Source of the DNA: an uncultured Mycoplasmatota bacterium
GTDB lineage: Bacteria; Bacillota_I; Bacilli_A; RF39; UBA660
Assembly (NCBI GenBank): GCA_947384645.1
Contig: CANDHX010000057.1
Span: 1 to 7,933 of the forward strand
DNA length: 7,933 nt
Direction of reading: 5' to 3'
Numbering within the stretch: position 1 is the stretch's first letter; every line of letters begins with the position of its first letter. The notes below the pieces were generated by a model. The model was not told the DNA's origin, did no database searches, and saw only the letters and a program-made list of their open reading frames with translations. Positions 1 through 5,244 of this stretch are shown here, one piece after another. The position numbers and the translations under genes are program-made.

Positions 1-1073
1 GAATAAGAGTTGTCTCGAGCACCTATAAAGTTGAGCTTCCCAACGGTCGCTTCTTTGCCAAACACATCGCTTAATGCCAAGTTGAAATCTCTACTTTCGC
101 TCAATCCTCCTGAAACAATTATATAACTAATTTCCTTTTTTGTTAAGACATTTATTTGCTTTTTCACTAAATTTAATATTTCTTGTATTCTATAAGAGGC
201 TATCTCACTAACTTCGTATTGGTTTAACCTGATTTCTTTTCCATTTAAATCTATCACCGTGCGATATTCTTTAGGATTGGCAAGTCTCGATGTTGCAAGA
301 CATATGTCGTTATATATCGCTTCGGCGTCCCCTTCATCGATTCTATTTACATAGGCGATGTCATTTATGATATTTCTTGCACCCAATGGGATACTCGAAG
401 TATTTTCTATCGTCCCTTTTTCAAATGAAGTTATAGATGTAACTTCATTTCCGATGTTGACTATGACGCCGTTTCCCTCATTTATAGTAGTGTTTTTAAA
501 ACTGTAATAATCTCCTAGTGGATTTGGCACGACGTCGATTACTTTTAGACCCGCACTATTCACGACATCCAAAAGATTGCTGACATATTCTTTAGGAAGA
601 GATATGACGATTGCTTTTAATCCTAAGTTTTCACTTACTATGCCAACAGGGCGATTGACTACCTTATCCTCATCTATTGTGAATTCAAATGGAACTACAT
701 TTGCTAAAACGTAATCGTTAGGCACTTTCCCGTCCGCACACTTTGCAAGTAAATCGGTAACGTGTTTACTAGTTATAGTATGGGTTTCATTTTTAATCTT
801 AATAGCACTTGCATTTTTAACAATCTTAGCATTCGTAATATTGAGCCCTAAAACACACTTATTGATTTCTACACCTAGAGTACTAGAAGCTTCAGCTAGA
901 GCTTCTTTAATCGAATTTACGACCTCCTCTGGTTCTATAATTTTTCCTCTTTCTATTCCTCTACAAGAAACTTTTGAAGCACTTAAAATGTGAAGACGAT
1001 TTTCATAAGTCTCGCCCACCACAAGTTTGATACTGTCGCTACCGATATCTATACTAGAGATGATTTTCCTCAC
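1..1073 (-). CDS. ftsA: Cell division protein FtsA (C-terminus cut by window edge)
   Basis: Actin-like ATPase that tethers FtsZ filaments to the inner face of the membrane and recruits the divisome. About 357 residues are visible with no internal stop; full FtsA is usually near 420, so the C-terminus and membrane-targeting helix are missing. Seen: phosphate-1 motif IDIGSDSIKLVVGE at about residues 8-21; an SHS2/1C-type region around 85-165 containing VPFEFTIDED and ISLPKEY; phosphate-2 motif VNIGNEVTS from about 205; SIPLGARNIINDIA, the FtsA counterpart of the IPVGG..ITNDIA segment; and the adenosine motif IIVSGG near 318-323. The start is the GTG at 1073, with a GGAG site upstream at good spacing; no in-frame ATG is available because a stop lies just upstream. 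Phosphate 2 has Asn206 where many actin-fold ATPases have Asp. It has its own promoter and follows the terminator of the gene to its right. ftsZ would be expected beyond the left edge. Confidence 0.92.
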   Translation of the reverse strand, partial: MRKIISSIDIGSDSIKLVVGETYENRLHILSASKVSCRGIERGKIIEPEEVVNSIKEALAEASSTLGVEINKCVLGLNITNAKIVKNASAIKIKNETHTITSKHVTDLLAKCADGKVPNDYVLANVVPFEFTIDEDKVVNRPVGIVSENLGLKAIVISLPKEYVSNLLDVVNSAGLKVIDVVPNPLGDYYSFKNTTINEGNGVIVNIGNEVTSITSFEKGTIENTSSIPLGARNIINDIAYVNRIDEGDAEAIYNDICLATSRLANPKEYRTVIDLNGKEIRLNQYEVSEIASYRIQEILNLVKKQINVLTKKEISYIIVSGGLSESRDFNLALSDVFGKEATVGKLNFIGARDNSY

Positions 1074-1103
1074 ATTAAACACTCCATTTTTCTACTCATA
1101 CCA

Positions 1104-1132
1104 ATTATACTATAAATGTTACTTAAAGTAAA
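1104..1132 (-). promoter_or_regulatory. Promoter of ftsA
   Basis: Read on the minus strand, a perfect TATAAT -10 (1104-1109) lies 17 bp downstream of TTTACT (1127-1132, 4 of 6 matches to TTGACA). The expected start is near 1097, giving a leader of about 24 nt that contains the GGAG ribosome site before the GTG at 1073. The 13-bp palindrome TTACTTAAAGTAA (1119-1131) overlaps the -35 element and could be an operator. Confidence 0.75.
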
Positions 1133-1144
1133 ATCTTTTTTCCA

Positions 1145-1178
1145 ATAAAATAAGCCTCTAACAAAAGGCTTATTTTAT
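1145..1178 (-). terminator. Intrinsic terminator of the CFI-box gene
   Basis: There is a perfect 13-bp inverted repeat: ATAAAATAAGCCT (1145-1157) against AGGCTTATTTTAT (1166-1178), with an 8-nt loop. On the minus strand the distal arm ends in TTATTTTATT, which serves as a weak T-rich tail. The TAA stop codon of the upstream gene (1170-1172) sits inside the stem. Because the stem is symmetric and A/T-rich at its base it may act in both directions. Confidence 0.75.
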
Positions 1179-1766
1179 ATAACCATGACCTCCACTAGTT
1201 TGGTCATAATGCGATTTAAAACTGTCTGGGACAAATTCCATTGGCATATACTTTCTAATTAAAGCTTCGACCATTTCTTTATATAGAACGACTGCTTTAT
1301 CGAAGTCACCCTTTTGAATGTAATTTACACATCCTCTTATAAAGACTTTGTAAAGTGCAATGGAAATTGACATCTTATCTTCATCGTGTTCTAGAGCACG
1401 TGCAATAATGGGGCCAACTGTATCATAACGCATGAGAATTTCTCTATATTCAGGTAGTACCTGTAAAACGTCATCTCTGAACCACCTTAAAACGTCTAAC
1501 TCCTCACAATCGTCATCCAATCCTAATATGGTTACTATAGCTGTTGTAATAAAACATCCTACAAGAGTACCTTTTTGATATTCTTCAGCAGCTTTAATTG
1601 CATTGGCAGTTTCTGTATCATAGATCCATTTTTTCGAAATAACCGAACATTCTTCGGCTACTTCTGAATTGGCAAACCTTCTCTCATTTTTTTCTTTGCA
1701 CCAAGCTTGTCCATCGACAATATCGGACAAGTTTAAATGTTCACATTCAGCACATACTTTTGACAT
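1170..1766 (-). CDS. CFI-box protein with N-terminal four-cysteine cluster, function unknown
   Basis: A 198-residue soluble protein with two recognisable parts. Residues 5-40 hold C5, C8, C23 and C40 (CxxC-x14-C-x16-C), a likely metal-binding (zinc) module. Residues 71-125 resemble the CFI-box region found in bacterial proteins of unknown function: GCFITTA (70-76), then LRWFRDDVL (93-101), then a tyrosine and GPIIARAL near 114-125, matching the usual CFIATA / LRxFRDxxL / YY..GP order. The ILGLDDDCEE stretch (80-89) replaces the usual glycine/serine-rich loop, and Cys87 and Cys146 are additional cysteines. The rest is helical; residues 150-173 (KGDFDKAVVLYKEMVEALIRKY) look TPR-like. The C-terminus ends GGHGYIK. 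The ATG at 1766 has a very strong AAGGGGAG site at 1775-1782. The gene is monocistronic, with its own promoter and terminator. The CFI-box assignment rests on motif order; no enzymatic role is known to me. Confidence 0.7.
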   Translation of the reverse strand: MSKVCAECEHLNLSDIVDGQAWCKEKNERRFANSEVAEECSVISKKWIYDTETANAIKAAEEYQKGTLVGCFITTAIVTILGLDDDCEELDVLRWFRDDVLQVLPEYREILMRYDTVGPIIARALEHDEDKMSISIALYKVFIRGCVNYIQKGDFDKAVVLYKEMVEALIRKYMPMEFVPDSFKSHYDQTSGGHGYIK

Positions 1767-1797
1767 AACTATATCTCCCCTTCAAAAAAGTAAAGAT

Positions 1798-1826
1798 ACT
1801 ATACCACATTAAAAACGAGAATGCAA
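1798..1826 (-). promoter_or_regulatory. Promoter of the CFI-box gene
   Basis: On the minus strand, TTGCAT (1821-1826) is followed after 17 bp by TATAGT (1798-1803). The -35 box lies immediately beyond the T-tract of the preceding terminator, so termination and restart are packed within about 30 bp. The transcript would begin near 1791 and carries the AAGGGGAG site before the ATG at 1766. Confidence 0.6.
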
Positions 1827-1827
1827 T

Positions 1828-1851
1828 AAAAAAAAGGCAATAACTTACCTT
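1828..1851 (-). terminator. Terminator of the SipW-type secreted protein gene
   Basis: On the minus strand, AAGGTAA, a four-base GTTA loop, and TTGCCTT form a 7-bp stem with one G-U pair, running straight into a T-tract of eight (1828-1835). It lies 12 bases past the TAG stop of the upstream gene. Further A-U and G-U pairs between the upstream purines and the T-tract could lengthen the stem. Confidence 0.8.
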
Positions 1852-1863
1852 CTCTAGCTCTAA

Positions 1864-2637
1864 CTATTTAACACTCTTAGGGTCAGAAATGTCGATATGA
1901 GCTTGGAAATTAACGCCTTGGTTTTTATTTTGTGGAATACCTAATTCAGCAAAGTTAAGGTTCAAAGTATATGTATGAATTTCATTTGGTTCAATTCTTT
2001 GGTCATTAACTATTTTGAAATTTTTAGGTGTAGCAATACTATCAGTAAGGTTTCTATAAACTTTATCCGTAGCAGTAGTAATTAATGGATTTTCTGCACT
2101 AACAGGGCTTTCCTTACTAGTTACTTTTGAAGCATCACCTAATGTAAATCCAGCAGTTACTGCATCTGTAAATAGTTTAAAGTCAGTTGTTGCTGTTCTA
2201 TCTGAAGTAACTCCGATAGTCATGAACAATTGGTCCTTTAAAGCTTCTGCATGACTTGGGTCATTGATTTCATTGTTTAGTTTAGGATTAGTTTGGTTGT
2301 CAGCTTCAGTCCATAATGCTGTTGAGAAACCATTTGTATCGATGATTAAATCTAAATCGTAAGTTTGAGCAACAGTACTATTTTCTGGGTTTTTAACTAT
2401 GAAATTACCATTACCTTGCGCACCTGGTTGAGCTTTCAAGATTTCGATTTGTTGTTGAGCTTGATACACTAAACCGACAGGAGCAGCAGTAGTTAAGATA
2501 ACGCTTTCATTAGATTCATTAGTTATTGTTGCTGAGAAATACGCAAATGTAGCTCCGACTAATGCAACCAACAATGTAGCAACTCCGATTACAGTCAATA
2601 GTACAGTATTACCGTTTCCATTATTTTCTTTTTCCAT
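1864..2637 (-). CDS. Secreted protein with SipW-type signal peptide (TasA/camelysin-like)
   Basis: A 257-residue exported protein. Residues 11-33 form one hydrophobic segment preceded by a short charged/Asn-Gly stretch and ending GATFAYFSATITNES, the GTxAYF-type ending typical of SipW-dependent signal peptides on TasA, CotN and camelysin-type biofilm proteins. Cleavage probably falls within or next to AYF; this is inference. The mature part (about 222 residues) has no cysteine or second membrane segment. It is rich in Thr, Asn, Asp and Gln, with alternating hydrophobic strands such as TYDLDLIID and the closing VNFQAHIDIS, consistent with a beta-sandwich fold. No LPXTG sorting motif is visible. 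The ATG at 2637 has AAAGGAG at 2649-2655. It has its own promoter and a strong terminator. No SipW peptidase gene is in the window. Known relatives form extracellular fibres or act as proteases; which applies here cannot be told. Confidence 0.72.
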   Translation of the reverse strand: MEKENNGNGNTVLLTVIGVATLLVALVGATFAYFSATITNESNESVILTTAAPVGLVYQAQQQIEILKAQPGAQGNGNFIVKNPENSTVAQTYDLDLIIDTNGFSTALWTEADNQTNPKLNNEINDPSHAEALKDQLFMTIGVTSDRTATTDFKLFTDAVTAGFTLGDASKVTSKESPVSAENPLITTATDKVYRNLTDSIATPKNFKIVNDQRIEPNEIHTYTLNLNFAELGIPQNKNQGVNFQAHIDISDPKSVK

Positions 2638-2664
2638 TTTCTATAAATCTCCTTTACTATAAAC

Positions 2665-2693
2665 ATTCTAGCAAAAGTATTATAAAAATGCAA
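2665..2693 (-). promoter_or_regulatory. Promoter of the SipW-type secreted protein gene
   Basis: On the minus strand, TTGCAT (2688-2693) and the extended -10 TGCTAGAAT (hexamer 2665-2670) are separated by 17 bp. A second hexamer, a perfect TATAAT at 2679-2684, lies inside that spacer but has only a poor -35 partner. Either element would give a short leader containing the AAAGGAG site. The rest of the 108-base gap to the kinase gene is A/T-rich without further structure I can support. Confidence 0.6.
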
Positions 2694-2745
2694 CACTTAA
2701 AATTAAAATTTTTATCAATTTTTCATTATCCTTGTAAACACCTTT

Positions 2746-4122
2746 TTACTTTTTTGCGATAAAGTAGAAATTTGTGCCTTTTCCTTTCGTACTTTTAACA
2801 CCATATTTAAAGTTGTGAGCTTCTAATATTTCTCTTACAATCGAAAGACCTAAACCAGTGCCTACCTTATTTCGTTTATGTTTTTTTTCTGTTTTATAGT
2901 ATCTGTCCCAAACATGTTTAATCGTCTCATCATCTATCCCTTTGCCCGTATCGATGACTTCGACTTGATATCCAGTTTTTATTTTTGTAATGTTTACATA
3001 TACTGTAGCATCATCTCCCGTATAATTGACGGCATTCCCGATTAAGTTATATATTACTTGGTTTATTTTCTTTTTATCGGCTTTGACGAACGCTTCATTT
3101 GGACCTGTAAATATAAAATTGTAATTTTCTGTTAATTCCAAAATTTCGAAATTGTCAATAATTCCTTTAACTTCCTTAATTAAATCGAATTTTTCGATAT
3201 TCAATTCTTCTGCACTCGCTTCTAGTTTAGATAATTCGATGATATCGCAAACTAACTCATTTAGCCTATCCGTTTCATTTATGATGACTTTTAGATGTGC
3301 ATTGCGTTTCTCGTCATCTTTATATGTTATATCTCTGACCATTTCGGCATAACTCTTTATCAAAGTGAGAGGCGTTTTTAAATCGTGCCCGACATTTGCC
3401 ATCAAGTCTCTTCTATAATCGTCTATCTTTACCATTTCATTTTTGGCGTAATTCAAAGTCTCCGATAATTCGTCTATTTCACTAATATTTGACGGCTCGA
3501 ATACGACGCTAAGGTCACCACTTCCCATTTTTTTTGCTTTCTTTGTGATTTCAAATATGGGTTTTGTAATGGAATGAGATACGAAATAAGCTATTATAAT
3601 AGATAAAAATATGACTACAATTAGAAGATACACGACTTGTTTCTGTAAAATCCTATTCGTCTCATCCATACTCTCTAATTGACTATTTATGAATATGTAG
3701 TCTCCATTATAACGCATACCGAAAAGAAAAGACTTTACATTATATAAAGGGTTGTTGATTTTATAGAAAGCTGTATTATCTTCCCCATTGTACATTTTGT
3801 CCATAAGTATCTGTATTTGGGTCTTAGGACTTTTTAGCATACACCCTTTCATGTCTTTATTATATAGAAGAGTTTTTAGCGGTGTGACATACATAATACA
3901 AACGTCATTTTCTCCACTTATCTCTTCAAAAAATGTATTTAAGTCATCGACCGTATCTATCTTATTCGCTATTGCTTCGACTTTCTCGACTTTTCTAACT
4001 TCATAAAAATAATTTAAGTACAGTTTTTGAAAAAGATATAAAAACAACAATATAAAAATGCTAAAAAGAGTGATTGTAAGGGTTATTCTAAAGCTGAAAG
4101 AACGCTTAATCTTTGTATTCAA
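2746..4122 (-). CDS. Membrane sensor histidine kinase, HisKA type
   Basis: A 458-residue orthodox kinase that should autophosphorylate on His246 and pass phosphate to the adjacent regulator. Order: membrane helix 1 at about 13-32; an extracytoplasmic sensor region of about 130 residues (33-162) with two cysteines, Cys75 and Cys94; membrane helix 2 at about 163-182; HAMP linker at about 183-235 (ITKPI...MGSGDL); H-box with GHDLKTPLT (245-253); N-box NLIGNAVNYT (359-368, Asn363); G1 box DTGKGI (391-396); F-box-like VWDRYYK; G2 box GTGLGLSIVRE (421-431). All catalytic boxes are intact. The start is TTG at 4122, inside the regulator gene with 17 bases of overlap, preceded by GGGGTAGG in the regulator's final codons; there is no suitable ATG near the N-terminus, since the first internal Met follows the first membrane helix. 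The overlap suggests translational coupling. The signal is unknown; no convincing terminator follows. Confidence 0.93.
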   Translation of the reverse strand: MNTKIKRSFSFRITLTITLFSIFILLFLYLFQKLYLNYFYEVRKVEKVEAIANKIDTVDDLNTFFEEISGENDVCIMYVTPLKTLLYNKDMKGCMLKSPKTQIQILMDKMYNGEDNTAFYKINNPLYNVKSFLFGMRYNGDYIFINSQLESMDETNRILQKQVVYLLIVVIFLSIIIAYFVSHSITKPIFEITKKAKKMGSGDLSVVFEPSNISEIDELSETLNYAKNEMVKIDDYRRDLMANVGHDLKTPLTLIKSYAEMVRDITYKDDEKRNAHLKVIINETDRLNELVCDIIELSKLEASAEELNIEKFDLIKEVKGIIDNFEILELTENYNFIFTGPNEAFVKADKKKINQVIYNLIGNAVNYTGDDATVYVNITKIKTGYQVEVIDTGKGIDDETIKHVWDRYYKTEKKHKRNKVGTGLGLSIVREILEAHNFKYGVKSTKGKGTNFYFIAKK

Positions 4123-4768
4123 ATTTATAACCTACCCCTCTTAAAGTAGTAATCGAATCTTTATATTTTCCAATTTTGCTTCTAAGAGTTTTTATGTGCG
4201 TATCGATAGTTCTATCATCTCCATAAAAATCATAGCCCCAAATACTTGCTAATAGTTGCTCTCTAGTAACTGCAATATTTTTATTTTCTACTAAATATTT
4301 TAATAATTCATATTCTTTTAAGGTCAAAACGACTTTTTCGTTATCGATGGACACTTCTCTTGCAGAATTATCTATTACTAAGTCTCCAACGATGGTCTTA
4401 TCCGAAACTTTATTTACTCTTTTTAAAATTGCCTTAATTCTTGCCATGAGTTCTTTAGGGCTAAATGGTTTTTGAACGTAATCATCTATGCCCAAATCGA
4501 ATCCTAAAAGTTTATCGTACTCTTCTCCTCTTGCCGATAACATCAACACGGGAGTATTGTTATCTTTATGTATCTCTTTTACAGCTTGATACCCGTCTAA
4601 CTTAGGCATCATTATATCCATAATTATCAAGTCGTAATTGTTGCACCTACACTTTTCTACAGCTTCTTCCCCATTAGGAGCTTCATCTACAGTATACCCT
4701 TCTATAACGGCATATTCTTTGATAACGCTTCTTATCAACTCTTCGTCGTCGACTATTAGTATTTTCAT
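4106..4768 (-). CDS. OmpR/PhoB-family response regulator
   Basis: A 220-residue DNA-binding regulator, phosphorylated by the kinase encoded next. The receiver domain (1-118) has acidic pocket D7-D8, phosphoacceptor D51 in IIMDIMMP, S78 in LMLSAR, and K100-P101-F102. The winged-helix effector domain (about 124-220) carries LTLKEYELLKYLVEN, REQLLASIWGYD, the recognition-helix region RTIDTHIKTLRSKI, and the closing TLRGVGYKFE wing. The length is normal for the family. I chose the ATG at 4768 (MKILIVDDEE), because AAGGGA lies 11-12 bases upstream; an in-frame ATG at 4780 would add MCTF but would sit directly on that ribosome site. It leads a two-gene operon, overlapping the kinase by 17 bases. 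Its promoter contains an 11-bp-spaced direct repeat of the kind bound by this family, suggesting autoregulation. Confidence 0.95.
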   Translation of the reverse strand: MKILIVDDEELIRSVIKEYAVIEGYTVDEAPNGEEAVEKCRCNNYDLIIMDIMMPKLDGYQAVKEIHKDNNTPVLMLSARGEEYDKLLGFDLGIDDYVQKPFSPKELMARIKAILKRVNKVSDKTIVGDLVIDNSAREVSIDNEKVVLTLKEYELLKYLVENKNIAVTREQLLASIWGYDFYGDDRTIDTHIKTLRSKIGKYKDSITTLRGVGYKFEYKD

Positions 4769-4797
4769 AAATGTACACATCCCTTACGTACTTATAG

Positions 4798-4828
4798 ATT
4801 ATAGCATATTTGTGAAATTTTAATGAAA
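4798..4828 (-). promoter_or_regulatory. Promoter and possible autoregulatory repeat of the two-component operon
   Basis: On the minus strand, the extended -10 TGCTATAAT (hexamer 4798-4803) is perfect, but the -35 region (TTCATT at 4822-4827 with an 18-bp spacer) is weak, as expected for an activated promoter. Two copies of TTTCA (minus strand; 4824-4828 and 4813-4817) are exactly 11 bp apart and cover the -35 region, the geometry of OmpR/PhoB dimer sites. The transcript start would be near 4791, about 23 nt before the ATG. Confidence 0.6.
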
Positions 4829-4893
4829 AAATCTCAAAAAATAGAACTTATAATTGCTCGATATGTAACTCCACTTTATTTAGTAAAAAATAC
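4829..4893. other. Divergent intergenic stretch without a gene
   Basis: A/T-rich spacer between the two-component promoter on the minus strand and the tRNA promoter on the plus strand. It contains a plus-strand TATAAT near 4850 with no adequate -35 partner. I see no open reading frame with a ribosome site and no strong hairpin. Confidence 0.6.
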
Positions 4894-4922
4894 TTGCAAA
4901 TTAGCATAAAATATTATATACT
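4894..4922 (+). promoter_or_regulatory. Promoter of the tRNA operon
   Basis: TTGCAA (4894-4899) and TATACT (4917-4922) are separated by exactly 17 bp. The expected transcript start is near 4929, at the base of a perfect inverted repeat, about 27 bases before the mature 5' end of tRNA-Leu. Confidence 0.75.
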
Positions 4923-4927
4923 CAATT

Positions 4928-4946
4928 TGTCTTATGTATTAAGACA
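4928..4946 (+). repeat. Inverted repeat in the tRNA 5' leader
   Basis: TGTCTTA (4928-4934) and TAAGACA (4940-4946) pair perfectly around a five-base TGTAT loop. The repeat begins at the predicted transcript start and ends nine bases before tRNA-Leu. It could be a leader hairpin in the precursor RNA that affects 5' processing, or a DNA operator over the start site. Confidence 0.6.
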
Positions 4947-4955
4947 GTGCCTTAT

Positions 4956-5044
4956 GCCCATGTGGCGGAACAGGTAGACGCACAGGACTTAAAATCCTGC
5001 GGGCTTTAAATCCCGTGCCGGTTCAAGTCCGGCCGTGGGCACCA
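4956..5044 (+). tRNA. tRNA-Leu (anticodon UAA)
   Basis: An 89-base class II tRNA including an encoded CCA. The acceptor GCCCATG pairs with CGTGGGC (one U-G), the discriminator is A5041, and CCA is at 5042-5044. The anticodon arm CAGGA-CTTAAAA-TCCTG places TAA at 4990-4992. A long variable arm (CGGGCTTTAAATCCCG) and a GGTTCAAGTCC T-arm confirm leucine identity. It reads UUA and, by wobble, UUG, which are common leucine codons in the AT-rich genes here. Confidence 0.97.
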
Positions 5045-5052
5045 TTAATAGT

Positions 5053-5129
5053 CGAGAAGTAGCACAGCTTGGTAGTGCACCTGGTTTGGGACCAGGGGGT
5101 CGCAGGTTCGAATCCTGTCTTCTCGACCA
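5053..5129 (+). tRNA. tRNA-Pro (anticodon UGG)
   Basis: A 77-base tRNA with encoded CCA (5127-5129). The acceptor CGAGAAG pairs perfectly with CTTCTCG, the discriminator is A5126, and the D-stem is GCAC/GTGC. The anticodon arm CCTGG-TTTGGGA-CCAGG puts TGG at 5087-5089, and the T-arm is GCAGG-TTCGAAT-CCTGT (one G-U). It lies eight bases after tRNA-Leu and is almost certainly cotranscribed with it. Confidence 0.97.
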
Positions 5130-5164
5130 CTTGAAAATAAGCCCTTTTAAAGGGATAAAATACG

Positions 5165-5193
5165 ACATTTGGATTAACTCCAAATGTTTTTTT
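5165..5193 (+). terminator. Terminator of the tRNA operon
   Basis: ACATTTGGA (5165-5173) pairs perfectly with TCCAAATGT (5179-5187) around a five-base loop, followed by a run of seven T (5187-5193). A second small inverted repeat, CCCTTTTAAAGGG, lies between tRNA-Pro and this terminator, at about 5143-5155, and may be a 3' processing element. Confidence 0.92.
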
Positions 5194-5218
5194 GACTAAG
5201 AAGCTACTATGCTATTAT
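5192..5218 (+). promoter_or_regulatory. Possible promoter of the 148-residue protein gene
   Basis: An extended -10, TGCTATTAT (hexamer 5213-5218), lies 15 bp after TTGACT (5192-5197, 5 of 6 matches), which itself overlaps the end of the tRNA terminator T-tract. The spacing is short, so the extended -10 may carry most of the strength. The transcript would start near 5225, with GAAAGGAG before the ATG at 5245. Confidence 0.45.
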
Positions 5219-5244
5219 ATACTCCTGAAAGGAGAACTTATATA

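Noticed and set aside
456..458. FtsA Asn206 in the phosphate-2 motif as a sign of a defective ATPase
   Set aside because: From memory, some well-studied FtsA proteins (for example from Thermotoga) also have Asn at this position, so it is probably normal variation.
1071..1100. A small minus-strand ATG frame beginning ATGAGTAG or ATGGAGTG ahead of ftsA
   Set aside because: The frames are only a few codons long or blocked by stops; GTG at 1073 with GGAG upstream is the only start that fits the FtsA N-terminus.
2700..2745. Possible terminator after the histidine kinase
   Set aside because: Only short A/T-only inverted repeats (AAAATT...AATTTT) without a G/C stem are present, so I cannot support a terminator.
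3152..3352. Plus-strand open frame of 66 codons
   Set aside because: It lies wholly inside the histidine kinase gene on the other strand and lacks a ribosome site.
3788..4006. Plus-strand open frame of 72 codons with a hydrophobic translation
   Set aside because: Antisense shadow of the kinase sensor region; the hydrophobicity is a by-product of A/T-rich sequence.
4638..4823. Plus-strand open frame of 61 codons
   Set aside because: Antisense to the response regulator and its promoter, with no initiation signal.
4989..5183. Minus-strand reading frame of 64 codons containing RRQDSNLRPPGPKPG and a GLEPAR motif
   Set aside because: It is antisense to the two tRNA genes; this peptide pattern is a well-known false gene made by translating tRNA genes backwards. 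It has no ribosome site.
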